64,000 nucleotides of DNA, taken from contig NC_044995.1 in assembly GCF_008728515.1 (NCBI RefSeq), positions 8,195,104 through 8,259,103 of the forward strand, written 5' to 3'. Shown here piece by piece: positions 33,247-45,312 of the stretch. Numbering within the stretch: the first letter of the stretch is position 1; each line of letters starts with the position of its first letter. The notes under the pieces are model-generated. The model made no database searches. It worked only from the letters and a program-made list of their open reading frames with translations, and was not told where the DNA came from. The translations under genes and the position numbers were made by a program. This DNA is from Papio anubis. Its lineage: Eukaryota; Chordata; Mammalia; Primates; Cercopithecidae.

Positions 33247-33546
33247 CTTTTTTTTTTTTTCCCTGAGACCAAATCTTGTTCTGTAGCCCAGATCTGGGGA
33301 GCAGTGTTGCAATCTCGGCTCACTGCAACCTCTGCCTCCCAGGTTCAAGCAATTCTCCTCTCTCAGCCTTCCAAGTAGTTGGGATTACAGGCGTGCACAA
33401 CCACGCCCAGCTAATTTTTGTATTTTTAGTAGAGATGAGGTTTCACCATGTTGGCCAGGCCGGTCTCGAACTCCTAACCTCAGGTGATCTGCCTGCCTAG
33501 GCCTCCCAAAGTGCTAGGATTACAGGCATGAGCCACCGTGCCCGAC
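33247..33546 (-). repeat. Alu, reverse
   Basis: Copy of the Alu at 7.05 kb. After it, unit B departs from unit A for 4.3 kb. Confidence 0.87.
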
Positions 33547-34130
33547 CAGGTTTCTTTCATTTTTAAAAGACTTTTAAGTTCAAACAGGTGCAGGTTTGTT
33601 ACATAGGTAAACATGTGTCATGGAGTTTGTTGTACAGATCACTTCGTCATCAGGGTATAAATTCTAGAGCCCACTAATCATATTTCCTGATCCTCTCCCT
33701 TCTCCCACCCTTTACCCTCCAATAGGCCCCAGTGTGTGTTGTTCCCCTCTATGTATCTGTCTTCTCATCATTTACCTCCGTCTTATAAGTGAGAACCTGT
33801 GGCATTTGGGTTTGTGTTCCTGTGTTAGTTAGCTAAGGAAAATGGCCTCCAGCTCCATCCATGTCCCTGCAAAGGACATGGTCTCATTCTTTTTTATGGC
33901 TGCATAGTCCGTGAGGTATAGGTACCACATTTTCTTTATCCAGTCCACCAGTGATGGGCATTTAAATTTCTTCATGTTTGCTGTCGTGAATATGGCTGCA
34001 AAGAACATATATGCACATGTGTCTTTATGATAGAACAATTTATATTCCTTTAGGCATGTATCCAGTAATGAGATTGCTTGGTCAAATGATATATCTGTCT
34101 TTAGGTCTATTTTATGGAAGGCAGAGTGAC
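33547..34130 (-). mobile_element. LINE-1 3' end, reverse
   Basis: 'GTGCAGGTTTGTTACATAGG', 'CTCCAGCTCCATCCATGTCC' and 'GCAAAGGACATGGTCTCATT' are signature antisense L1 ORF2-3' words. 5'-truncated fragment. Confidence 0.88.
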
Positions 34131-34780
34131 AAGTTCAAAAATTTTTAATTTAAACTAATGGCTTTATGTTCTTCCTTTCACTTCCTTTCATGTCTTTCAA
34201 AATCCATCTTAAGCACTTTGCCTGATTCCAATCATCTGCCTATAGCTTAAACTATCAAAGATCTAAATATTATAAGGAAATCTACTTTGGGTGGAAAGAC
34301 TTCTCTGGGAGGCAGAGAATCCACTGAGACATACGTAGCGTGTGTTAGGTGCCTGACATACCAGACCTCAGTATTTCCTGCTTCCTTCTTGTGAGACCCT
34401 CTCTGCCTCCAGGGATCAAAGAGAAGAATCTCCCCAGACACTCTAAAATCCCTTTGGAGATGCTACCTAGGAATTAGTAAATGTTTTGTTCGTAATTACA
34501 ACAGGGAAATAAAGTTTTAAAAATATAATAGCGTCCTAGGACTGCACTGTTACCTGTGACAGGAAAAATGATCATTGCAGTTGTGAGAGCAGGTCAGTAC
34601 ACAGAACCACAAGCCCATATCTAGCAGCCTGGCTGCTGCCCTCTAATATAATACTGACTGGCATGACCAGGTCACTGAGCTCACCATCCAGACAGAAGGA
34701 TGGGTCAGGTGAGTGTTTTATGCTTCAGTTTGACAGGTAGAGTCTGGAATAGAAGGAGGTATATAAGAAGTCCAGATATG
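34131..34780. other. Non-coding, unassigned, specific to unit B
   Basis: No gene or repeat family recognised. Confidence 0.35.
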
Positions 34781-35073
34781 GCCGGGCGTGGTGGCTCACG
34801 CCTGTAATCCTAGCACTTTGGGAGGCCAAGGGGGAGTGGATCGCCTGAGGTCAGGAGTTCGAGACCAGCCTGGCCAACATGGCTAAACCCATCTCTACTA
34901 AAAATACAAAAATTACCGAGCTTGGTGGCGGGCACGTATAATCCCAACTACTCTGGAGGCTGAGGCAGGAGAATCGCTTCAACCTGGGGAGCGGAGGTTA
35001 TCATGAGCCGAGATCATGCTGCTTCACTCCATCCTGGGTGTAGGAGTGAAACTCCATCTTGGGAGAAAAAAAA
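34781..35073 (+). repeat. Alu
   Basis: Forward Alu starting 'GGCCGGGCGTGGTGG' with a short A-tail. Confidence 0.88.
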
Positions 35074-35881
35074 AGGTGCAGATAAGTGATCACATCAAGA
35101 AAAGGGAATCTTAGGGGTTTGAAACTAGTCTAATGTCAAAGCCACACAGGAAGGAGGAATAATTCCTGGAGCATGAGCTGAGCCAGGAAGGAGAGTTGGG
35201 GACTGTAGACCCTATCCCAGTCCCTGATAGCTCCTAATGTAGTTTAGTTTAATCCTTCCATAATAATGATTTTTTGGTATTTAATCCACATGATGATGAA
35301 ACCTGGGTTTTAAGGTCCTTGAAGACTGGAACTCTAAAATCTATCTGTGGTTCAGCCACTTTACACAAATCATAGAAAGACTATTAAGGATAATTAGAAG
35401 TATGCCCTTATGACCCTAATGCTGGAAATCATTGGGATAAATCTACAAGAATTATCTAATTCTGTGCAGAATCCGTGCCCTCAAGTGGCAGTTGCTGGCG
35501 TAGAAATGTTATCTCAAAGTTCTCCTCTGAAGGGCTAAATGGAGAGTCATTGTTTCTCTGTTGAAAACATAAGGAGTCTGTTGATTATGGTGAGACTGTT
35601 TTCAGTCTTGAAGTTAGGAAGGCAACGTTTAGGGAACAGAAAAGTTTCTAATAATCAGTTTTAGATAGCAGTTGTCAGTCTTGGATTATCTTGTAATGCT
35701 GTTGTCTGGCTTAAAAGAAACTCTAATCCCCAGTTCTCATCACAATACAGTAAGTTGGTGAGGTGATGCATATGTTAATTAGCTTGATTGAATCTTTCTA
35801 CAATGTATACATAGATCTAAACATCCCATTATATCCCCTAAATAGACACAATTATTGGCCAGTTAAAAATAAATAAATGTG
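35074..35881. other. Non-coding, unassigned, specific to unit B
   Basis: About 800 bp with no open frame worth calling and no family I can name. Confidence 0.35.
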
Positions 35882-36492
35882 ACCGGGCGCAGTGGCTCAC
35901 ACCTGTAATCCTAGCATTTTGGGAGGCCGAGGCAGGTGGATCACTTGAGGTCAAGAATTCAAGACCAGCCTGGCCAACATGGCGAAACCCCATCTCTACT
36001 AAAAATACAAAAGATTACCGGGGCGTGGTGGCAGGCACCTGTAATCCCAGCTACTTGGAAGGATGAGGCAGGGAGAATTTCTTGAATCCGGGAGGTGGAG
36101 GTTGTGGTGAGCCAAGACCGCGCCACTGCACTCCAGCCTGGACAACAGAGCGAGGCTCGGTCTCAAAAATAATAATAATAAATAAATAAATAAATAGGGC
36201 CATGTGCAGTGGCTCACACCTGTAATCCCAGCACTTTGGGAGACCGAGGTGGGCGGATCACGAAGTCAGGAGATCGAGACCATCCTGGCCAACATGGTGA
36301 ATCCCCATCCCTACTAAAAATACAAAAATTAGCTGGGCGTGGTGGCGCATGCCTGTAATCCCAGCTACTCAGGAGGCTGAGGCAGGAGAAATGCTTAAAC
36401 CAGGGAGTCAGAGGTTGCAGTGAGCCAAGATCACGCCACTGCACTCCAGCCTGGCTACAGAGTGAGTATCCGTCTCAAAAAACAAAAAAATA
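35882..36492 (+). repeat. Two forward Alus in tandem
   Basis: The first runs to an (AAT)n(AAAT)n tail near 36,195. The second (36,198-36,492) begins directly after it, consistent with insertion into the first element's A-rich tail. Confidence 0.85.
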
Positions 36493-36651
36493 ATCAAATC
36501 CAAATCTACCACTTCAATTTATCAAATGCACAAGATTCCATGCCTTACAGATTTAATTTTTGTATATGTTCTATATTCACACCTTTTACAAATCTCACCT
36601 CAACACTTACTGTTTTACTCATTGTATGTATTCATTAATTGATGAGTACAT

Positions 36652-37574
36652 AGAGAGATCAGACTGTTACTGTGTCTATGTAGAAAGAAGTAGACATAAG
36701 AGACTCCATTTTGTTCTGTACTAAGAGAAATTCCTCTGCCTTGAGATGCTGTTAATCTGTAACCCTAGCCCCAACCCTGTGCTTGCAGAGACATGTGCTG
36801 TGTTGACTCAAGGTTTAATGGATTTAGGGCTGTGCAGGATGTGCTTTGTTAAACAAGTGCTTGAAGGCAGTATGCTTGGTAAAAGTCATCGCCATTCTCT
36901 ATCTGGAGTACCCAGGGACACAATACACTGTGGAAGGCCACAGGGACCTCTGCCCAGGAAAGCCAGGTATTGTCCAAGCTTTCTTCCCATGTGATAGCCT
37001 GAGATATGGCCTCATGGGAAGGGAAAGACCTGACCGTCCCCCAGCCCGACATCCAGAAAGGGTCTATGCTGAGGAGGATGAGTGAAAGAGGAAGGCATCT
37101 GTCTCTTGCTCATCCCTGAGAATAGAATGTCTCCGTGTAAAACCCGATTGTATGTTCTATTTACTGAGATAGGCGAAAATCACCTTAGGGCTGGAGGTGA
37201 GACATGCTGGTGGCAATACTGCCTTTTAATGCACCGAGATGTCTGTGTACGTGCACATCAAAGCACAGCACCTTTCCTTAAACTTATTTATGACACAGAG
37301 TCCTTTACTCACATGTTTTCCTGCTGACCCTCTCCCCACCATTACCCTATAGTCCTGCCACATCCCCCTTTCCAAGAAGGTAGAGATAGTGTTCCATAAA
37401 TGCTGAGGGAACTCAGCGACCAGTGCCGACGCGGGTCCTCCGTATACTGAGTGCGGGTCCCCTGGGTCCACTGTTCTTTCTCTACGCTTTGTCTCTGTCT
37501 CTCATTTCTTTTCTCAGTCCCTCATCCCAACTGACAAGAAACACCCACAGATGTGGGGGGGGCTGGCCCCCTTT
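36652..37574 (+). mobile_element. HERV-K-type solo LTR
   Basis: Same LTR family as 13.91-14.89 kb, colinear from 'GAGAGATCAGACTG' to 'GGCTGGCCCCC'. The first dozen or so bases and the exact 3' terminus are not conserved. I see no internal proviral sequence beside it. Confidence 0.82.
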
Positions 37575-37591
37575 GGAAAATAGAGACAATT

Positions 37592-37889
37592 AATTTTTTT
37601 TTTTTTTTTGAAATGATTTTGCTCTTATTACCCAGGCTGGAGTGCAGTGGCACTATCTCAGTTCACTGCTACATCTGCCTTCCAGTTTCAAGCAATTCTC
37701 CTGCCTCAGCCTCCCTAGTAGCTGTGATTACAGGCGCCCACCACTATTCCTGGCTAATTTTTGTATTTTAGTAGAGATGGGGTTTCTCCATGTTGGTCAG
37801 GCTGCTCTCAAACTCCCAACCTCAAGTGATCCGCCCACCTCGGCCTCCCAACGTGCTGGAATTACAGGCATGAGCCACCGCATTGGGCC
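37592..37889 (-). repeat. Alu, reverse
   Basis: Ends 'GCCACCGCATTGGGCC'. Alignment with unit A resumes straight after it, so an Alu-Alu exchange may have bounded the 4.3-kb segment. Confidence 0.83.
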
Positions 37890-38357
37890 ATTATAATTTA
37901 ATTTCTACCCTACTTTATTTTATGATCCTCTAGTGTTTCGTGTCATGTAGGACATGATATCAGAATGTCCATGTAGGTAGGACATGATATCAGAATGTCC
38001 ATTAATGCCTGTGGTAGGTGCCACCGTACTTTCTTTCCTGGTATAAAAGGAAGTGAGTGTCTCTGTAGCTATCCTGATATGGGGCCAATCTTTTAAATCT
38101 AATTTAGTCATGAGGCAGATTCCTGTAATTTTATACTCCAATCAGTGGATCTACATTTTATCAAAGTCTTTAAAGATTTATTCAAAATTGGTATTAGCCT
38201 CTGGGGTAATATTGTACACATCAATGGAAACCGGTCAAAAACAAAATTATGAAATTAAATGTCACCTGTGTAAAATATACAGACAAGGTATAAAATAAAA
38301 ATTAAATATGTATCTTCATTATTGGAAGAACTCCGCTAACTGGCTTTGACAGTAGAG
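37890..38357. other. Duplicated non-coding segment
   Basis: Copy of 7.35-7.78 kb, with an added 30-bp tandem duplication at about 37,944-38,000. Confidence 0.5.
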
Positions 38358-38548
38358 CATGGTAGTTAATGCACTCTGAAATCAGCCCAGACAAGATCAG
38401 TCCCCATTCCACCCCAAACACGGTGTGAATTTACACAAATCATGTCATCTCTCTGTGCTTGAGTCCTCTTGGTCTTTATAATGGTGGTGCCTGGCTCATA
38501 GATTATGAAGACTATGGAGGTGAATACATGTCTGTTCTTCATAGCAAA
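38358..38548 (+). repeat. MIR-type SINE
   Basis: Copy of the MIR-like element at 7.78 kb, nearly identical and without indels. It gives a useful baseline for how similar the units normally are. Confidence 0.62.
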
Positions 38549-38683
38549 GAGCAATTCATTGCAAATACACTTAAAATGGGACACATCCAAAGATGGCAAA
38601 CTCTTCATAATAGAAAGTAACTTTATGAAGTATTTCTATTTATTTTTTGATACAGGGTGTCACTTTGTCACCTAGGCTGGTGA

Positions 38684-39375
38684 AAATAACCAGTCAACTT
38701 GCTGCACTCTATGCACTGGTCTTGAATGGAAAATGTGGTGATTCTGCTAAAGCTTCTCTGTCTTTCCCTGTGTGTGAAACCTAACCATCTCTACTTGGGT
38801 ACGCTCATCCCATTCATTTAGAGTTGATGTTTCCAGGTGGCTATCCTCACGCTTTGTGTTCACATAAACTCTATACTTAATCATATATTCTAAATTTTAT
38901 TATTTACTATTGACATCAGTTTCTATCGGATTCTAGGAGCCTCACCAGAGAGGGCACCTGTCGCCATGTTGTAAAACTCACACTTGTCAAGAAGACATGG
39001 GTTAGGGTTTCTCCGCCTCCCTCAGGATGAAGCTAATTAGCTAACACAGATGGTCACCTCCACTACCATGTAGAGCCAGGATGAACTACGTGTGACCAAG
39101 AGTGTTAAGTCCTCTTCCCTGAGGACTGATTAATGTTTATCTTGAAAACATGTACTTAATGGGTTGTAGAGAAAAGTGAAGTTTCTTTCTCTCTTTTCAA
39201 CCTCTCAGCTGTTTGCCTGTATGTCGCATCACAATCTGGTCTAAGGTTTATCTATCAGTGAAATGGTTTTTATTTCTTTCTCTATTATCGTCGTGGAGAT
39301 GATTTGTCATTTGGGGAAGACTTTTTGTTTTCAATTATATTTTCTCAACAATTAGTAAAGTAAAAAGTATTTTTG
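38684..39375. other. Non-coding segment shared by units B and C only
   Basis: Matches 60.65-61.35 kb but is absent from unit A, where the V1R fragment sits. No open frame; identity unknown. Confidence 0.45.
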
Positions 39376-39379
39376 GGGG

Positions 39380-39690
39380 GCCTGGCGCGGTGGCTCATGC
39401 CTGTAATCCCAGCACTTTGGGAGGCCGAGGCAGGTGGATCACTTGAAGTCAGGAGTTTGAGAGCAGCCTGGCCAACATGGTGAACCCGCCTACAAAAATA
39501 CAAAAATAAGCCGGGCATGGCGGCACGCGCATGTAATGGCAGGTACTCTGGAGGCTGAGGCACGGAAATCGCTTGAACCCAGGAGGCAGAGGCTGCAGTG
39601 AGCCCAGATCCCGCCACTGCACTCCAGCCTGGGCGACAGAGAAATACTCTGTCTCAAACCAAAGAAAAGAAATAAAAGAAAGCAACAGAT
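39380..39690 (+). repeat. Alu
   Basis: Forward Alu ('GGCCTGGCGCGGTGG') with an AAAGAAAAG tail. It is the full-length form of the remnant at 8.6 kb. Confidence 0.86.
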
Positions 39691-39845
39691 CTCTTCCACA
39701 AATGTGCTGGGACAACTAACTGGTTATCTACATGGAAAAGAATAATGTTGGATCCCTATCTCACACCATCAAAATTTTATTTTAAAGCGTTAAAACAAAA
39801 TGAAGAAAAAAAAAGAGAGAGAGAGAGACAAGGAAGGGAGCCCTG

Positions 39846-39962
39846 CAGGACAGGGTGTTACTTTGTCGCACAGGCCCGCCTGGACCCCCAGGCCCAGCAA
39901 TCCTCCCGCTGCTGCTTTTGAGTAGCTGGGACTTCAGGCTCCCGCCCCGGCGCCCGCATCTT
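39846..39962 (-). repeat. GC-rich Alu-like relic upstream of promoter C
   Basis: Counterpart of 8.89-9.0 kb. Confidence 0.55.
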
Positions 39963-40082
39963 TGCTGTGTTTATCCAGCAGGTCGTCCCTCGCTGACCTG
40001 AGCAGTCCGTCTTGCATCCCAGGCGATGGTCCTAGGGAAGTCTCTGAAGCTGAGCACAGGGTGGACTCTCCCTCCCGAGTGA

Positions 40083-40491
40083 ATGGAGAATAGAAAGGGA
40101 GAGAATTTCTGTTCTGTTTTGTGGGTGGTCAGCATGAAATCGTACGTTCCGCCCAGGCCGGGCCTTGCGTTTTACATGCTAGTTTGCATCCCCGTTCCAG
40201 ACAATTTCAGGGCTTTTGAATCATGCCTCAGCCTTCCCGGCCGGTCTCGCCTCCAAAACCTGAAAACAGAGGTGCTGGGAACAAGGCTGAGAGGCGCACA
40301 GGTCCCGCCCCGGCCCCGCCAGCTGCGGGTTCTAAAGCGCAAGGTCTCTCCGCCTCGCGCCCCGCCCCTACCTCGCCCAGGCCCCGCCCACCTCCTCGCG
40401 GGTCCCGCCCAGGCCTGGCTTCTGTCCTGCGCGCGCAGATTCGCGCAGACCAGGAAGCGGATCGCGTGGAGTGACGGTCCCACCGCGGTGC
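40083..40491 (+). promoter_or_regulatory. CpG-rich promoter and non-coding exon 1 of unit C
   Basis: Nearly identical to the block at 9,121-9,527, including the GC boxes and the 'GGAAGCGGATCGCGTGGAG' exon end. The donor is 'GTGCGTGAGT' (GT at 40,492). Intron 1 then runs about 8 kb to exon 2. Confidence 0.75.
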
Positions 40492-41974
40492 GTGAGTTTC
40501 GCCCTGTCTTGTATTAACTCTGCGCTTCCCAGATGCCCAGCGCTTCTGAACCTGGGACTTGGGATCCCCACAAACCTGGATATTCTCAGCCGTCGTCCTT
40601 CACCCAGAGCAAATTGAGACATCCCCGTGAGAGGCCGGGAGTCGCTTCCTTTTGGGTTTTAGGTCGCCCTGAGGCTGGTCCCGTCCCGGGTCTTTCTGCT
40701 GTAGGGCAATGTATACACTTTCTATCGCGTAGTTTTCCTGCTCTAAACCTTTTTCTGACTCCTCCCGCCCCGCGCTTTTTAAAGTCCTCACCCGATAGGT
40801 GGATTCTCGCCCTCCTAGGCCCCTGGAGCGCAGCGCCGCTGCCCCAGTCCCGGGAAGGCCGCGTCCTTTGCCTTGTCCTGGGATCCTGCAGACCCCACCC
40901 TTGTCTTAACGCGCCCACGCCCCTTCACCTCCCTCCTTGTGCAGGGTCCTGCAGTTCCCCAGGTGTCCCCTGCACAGTCACCGCTTCCCCGAGCCCGCGT
41001 TGGGGAGGTGCCCAGGGCCTGTCCTGTGACACAGGGTGTTCTTGCCTGCCCAGCTCCAGCCCCTGGAAAATGCGCTCCACCGGGATGCAGGCGTCTTACT
41101 GCAAACCCTCCTGTGATTGTGTGGGCCAAAGGGATCAGGAGACAGAGCAGTAGAAAACCAGAGAGAGAGAAAAGAAGAATGAGAAAGACCCATAACAGAT
41201 GGCAAAGTAGAGGATGCTGAGGGATTTGTCGAGAGGCAGCAAAAGTGAAAAGAAAACGATAAGAAAGCAGGAGGAGAAGAGCAACTGGAGAAATGTAGAA
41301 AATCCCTAGATGTACAGAGAGATGAAGGACAACCGGGGTAGGAGAGGGGCAGCAAGAGGGAGGCTCATCAGGGGTGAGAGGGAGAGGAGGAGGGTTGGGC
41401 GAGACGGACAGAGTGGTGCTGAGTGGCAAGGGAACAGAGGGGAGAACCACAGCAGGGAGGACACCACGAAGATCTAGGCTGCCAAGTGGGGGGGGACAAG
41501 GGAAGTTAGTAACAGGGAAGAGAATTTAATGGGAGAGCAGAGGCATTACAGATGGTGTTGCACCGACTCCAGTGGATTTATAATCTAAAAAAGCTGAACA
41601 TTTCAACAAAAGACAAGTGTGGGGTTTTGCTCGAAGCAGAATAAGCAGTTAATCATATAATGATGAGTCCGTAATCACTTGACATAGCGTAACTTGTTTC
41701 CTTCCATAGCTGGTGGCCTTGGCTACATTGAAAGGAAAACAAAGCTAGCCATCTACACATTTGTCCTTTTTTTTTATTTTTTTTCTTCATTCTTGTTCTG
41801 GAAAGGGTGGGAGGGTGGGGGGAGCTGTCTGGAGCCGGTTCCTTTGGCTTCGACTTCTCAAACAGCGTTATGTTATAACTGTCCTTGAAGTGAGCTTGCT
41901 AGGCAGAGGAAAACTGGTTCGTCTTTTCTTTTTAACCCTTGCCTTGCCCATTACTTTTCTTGGAGTGAAAGAAT
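40492..41974 (+). other. Start of intron 1 of unit C
   Basis: Copy of 9.53-11.38 kb without the AluY. The polypurine stretch (about 41,125-41,545) continues into a section (about 41,380-41,690) with unusually many small indels against unit B. Confidence 0.55.
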
Positions 41975-44045
41975 GCATATTTATTTTTTTAATTTCTGCC
42001 TCAGTTTCCTCCCTTAGATGCTTTTCATAAACAAGATTTTAATAGAAAGCATCAATGTTACTGGGTTCTTCATGAAAGAGCAGGTTTTCTTCTTTAGGCA
42101 CAGGCTGATATTCACATAGAGCTATTAGCTGAGTGATAGTCTGCCTGGTTGCAATTGCTTCTGTAGTTGAATGTTCTTAACAACAAGAGGTCAGAGGCAA
42201 GGGAGTATTAAACAAATTCTTAGTATGGCTAGAGCCATTTCTATTAAGGTTTTGAACCTACTGAAGGAGGAAAACCAGCCTCTAAATAGGGACTCAGGAG
42301 CCTACTTTTTCTAAGTCTGGACTGGAACATGGGCTAATTTTTTCATTCTGGCAGTTATTTCTGTAATAGCCTTCCTATTGTCATGGATTTCTAGGCAGCA
42401 ATTGGTTAGATTAAATTTTCTACGTACTCTTGCTTCCTGGGCTAGGAGGTAGTCTAAAGTTAATCTATTTTGGTAGATGGCATTTCTCATTTTTGTGACT
42501 TGCTGGGCCAGTAAGTTGAATGCATTTGCTGTTTCATTAGTGATGATTTCACATACTGCTTGCAATTTTAGGATGCGGTTAAGTGTGTAAATTGGGGTGC
42601 AGTAGCTTTATGACTTACCTTGTGCCCAGGTAGCTGGCCTAGAGTACTGAATTAGTCTTTCGGGGGCCAATCTGTGTCTTTCTAATCTTCTATTTTTATG
42701 TCTTACGTCTATATCCCTTTTGTTTTTTTCTTTAATGTTATTGTAGACAGGATACCTTCAAGGTTCTCCCTGTTGCAGTGGGAGTAAGAAGAAAGATGGT
42801 CTAATGGTTTCAAGTACACAAGCCCTTGTCCACTTTCCTGGCAGCTGTCGGTGACCGTGTGGCCTGAATCTAATAGAGACGGAGGGTGTTTGCCAGGTAT
42901 TTGGAGCTTCAGCCTGATACTAGATCGGTTTAGAAAGCGGGAGAATGGATTTGGATGAGGTGATCTGGAGTCATCCTTGCCTTGCCAGTTTTTCTTTTAG
43001 TGTTTATTATAATACTGCTGTCTTAAACAAGTTAATTCTTCTACTGAGTCTGTAAAAGCTTTTGTAGTAGAACAGCACAGTATCTCCTGATAAGTAGAGT
43101 TTTAGAGCTGGAACGCTTGAACTTGTAGATAGGTTGGGAAGAGTCAGTTAGGGTTAAATTATCTTGTGACATTAGCTCTTTGCTTCTTAGGCCATTGAGT
43201 GCCATTATGATGAGGAAGCGCTTAGCTGCTAGCAATGTTTTCAGCTACCCGAGGTAGACAGGTTTTAGCTAGAGGAGGAGGCTCTGGTAACTACTGGTCT
43301 CGTGCTTATGGAATGATTTAAAGACTTCGGGTATTTGCTGGTCCAGGTTCCTTTTGATAACGTATAGGTAGGTTGCTGGGTAGGTGTGTGGGAGACATGT
43401 ATGCAAGGGTAACCCACAGTCCATGGGTAGGTCTGGCTTTAGAATGTAGAAATTTACAGGATGACAGGTTTTTGTTTCACAATCTGGTTTTGCCGGCATT
43501 TCGGTAAGCATGATTGGCCTTTGTTGTGTGCTGGGGTGCCACGATAATGCAATACTCACCATCTTTTTCTGGGTCCCAGGGGGTATGCATAGGTATTTGT
43601 AGTCATTTCTATAGTATCTCTGTACAGGTAGGTTACCACAGACGGATGAGTCTAGGTCTGCTGCTGGACAAGCATCAAAATACAGAAAAATAGGCCATCG
43701 ATAAAAGGGAGGGACCTGGTTTTGTTTAAGAGGGCCTTTCTTTTGACCTTGCACTAATTTTAAACTCTTCACCAGGTGAAAACTGCGGGTTATAACATAC
43801 ATAAGGTTGGTTATTTCCAGGGTCACAAATGGAGTAGGTGGTCTGATTATAAGTACAAGTTCTTCAGCAAGTCCTTATACACTCGTAACAAGTATGGTTC
43901 AATAGAGTCTTAGTTATCCTCTTCCCTGACCAGGTAGTATGTGTACAGTGGGGACACGTTTCTATAGGGGCTTCTTCTAACATGGTTAAGGAGAGTAACA
44001 ACAGCAAAACAATGGACAGCATATTCATATCCAGCAAGGTCAGAA
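41975..44045 (-). mobile_element. Endogenous retrovirus env relic, antisense (better-kept copy)
   Basis: On the reverse strand, an open stretch of 185 codons (43,269-43,826) resembles an envelope surface subunit. An 84-codon stretch (42,311-42,565) resembles a transmembrane subunit, with QNRLTLDYLL and NLTNCC motifs. An ATG near 44,035 is followed by a leucine-rich hydrophobic run like a signal peptide. Stops and frameshifts between these parts make it non-functional as given. The family is uncertain, probably class I. It lies antisense in intron 1, as in unit B. Confidence 0.72.
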
Positions 44046-44536
44046 GAGGGCCTTGCCTGGGGGAGGAGGTTGGTCAGAACGACAGAACAGTAGGGAAACA
44101 GTTAGTATTACAAGGAAAACTACTAGTCTTAAGATTACTAACTACATTTACTTGCTTGACGTGTCCTCAAGCTTCAGCTGTGCATAGTCTAGTCGGCTTC
44201 CGGTATGTGACTAGAGCAGGGCTTGCTGTTTCTTCAAGCTTCAGCCATGTGTAGACTGGTCAGCCTCAGAAAGTGACCAGAGCAGGGCTGTCATCCTCAG
44301 CAGCAGCTTGGTCTCGTCACAGGACCAGCCGAGTTGGATCATCTGGCTCTTGCTGGCCGGTCCACTTGTCCTGAGCTGCCGGTTTCGGCTGGCTGTGGTG
44401 GATCTAAGGCACGATTTGTCCACTCCCACTGCTGTTTAACTCACAGGAATTGTGCATGCTGGGTATGCAGTGGTAACATTAGACTCAGTAGTAGAGGCTC
44501 AGCCTCTGCCTACTGGAACATCAATCAATTAATTAA
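44046..44536. other. Probable further ERV flank with a tandem repeat
   Basis: Continues beyond the env relic. It contains an imperfect 66-67-bp tandem repeat (units beginning 'CAAGCTTCAGC' at 44,168 and 44,235). Deleted in unit B. Confidence 0.45.
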
Positions 44537-44697
44537 TATTTTGGGACAGGGCCTGGCTGTATTGCCAAGGATGGAGTGCAGTGGCGTGATCTCCTCTAAC
44601 TGCAGCCTCGACCTGCTGGGCTCCAGCAATCCTCCTACCTTGGCCTCCCGAGTAGCTGGGACCACAGCCGTGAGCCACCAATCCCAGCTACTTTTTC

Positions 44698-44729
<32 letters not shown>

Positions 44730-44849
44730 GTGGAAATGGGGTTTCACTATGTTTCCCAGGCCAGTCTCAAAATCCTGGGCTCAAAGGATCTTTCTGCGTA
44801 GGCCCCTCAAAGTACTAGGATTACAGGGATGAGCCACCGCACCTGGCCT
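44537..44849 (-). repeat. Old Alu, reverse
   Basis: J-like reverse Alu ending 'CCACCGCACCTGGCC', with a (GTTTT)n interior. Confidence 0.8.
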
Positions 44850-44874
44850 ACATAGTACTTTTTAAAAGGGACAT

Positions 44875-45190
44875 CAAAGCATGGTGGCTCACACCAGTAA
44901 TCCCAGCACTTTGGGAGACTGAGGTGAGTGAGTCACCTAACGTCAGGAGTTCAAGACCAGCCTGGCCAACGTGGTGAAACCCGGTCTCTATTAAAAATAT
45001 GAAAGTTAGCCAGGTATGGTGGTGTGCACCTGTAGTCACAGCTACTCAGGAGGCCGAGGCACGAGAATCACATGAACCCGGGAGGCAGAGGTTGCAGTGA
45101 GCCAAAATTGTGCCCCTGCACTGCAGCCTGGGTGGCAGAGTGAGTCTCCATCTCACAAAAACAAACAAAAAATAAAATAAAAAACAAAAA
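44875..45190 (+). repeat. Alu
   Basis: Forward Alu with an ACAAACAAAA tail. Confidence 0.83.
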
Positions 45191-45312
45191 GAGACATCAA
45201 AAGTACTTGTGTTCTCATGTGTAATACGTTTACTTTATTTTCTTTCTGTTTCCTCTTCATTTCTTTCTTTTTTTTTTTTTTCCAATTTGAGTTTGAGATA
45301 AATCTTAGTTTT

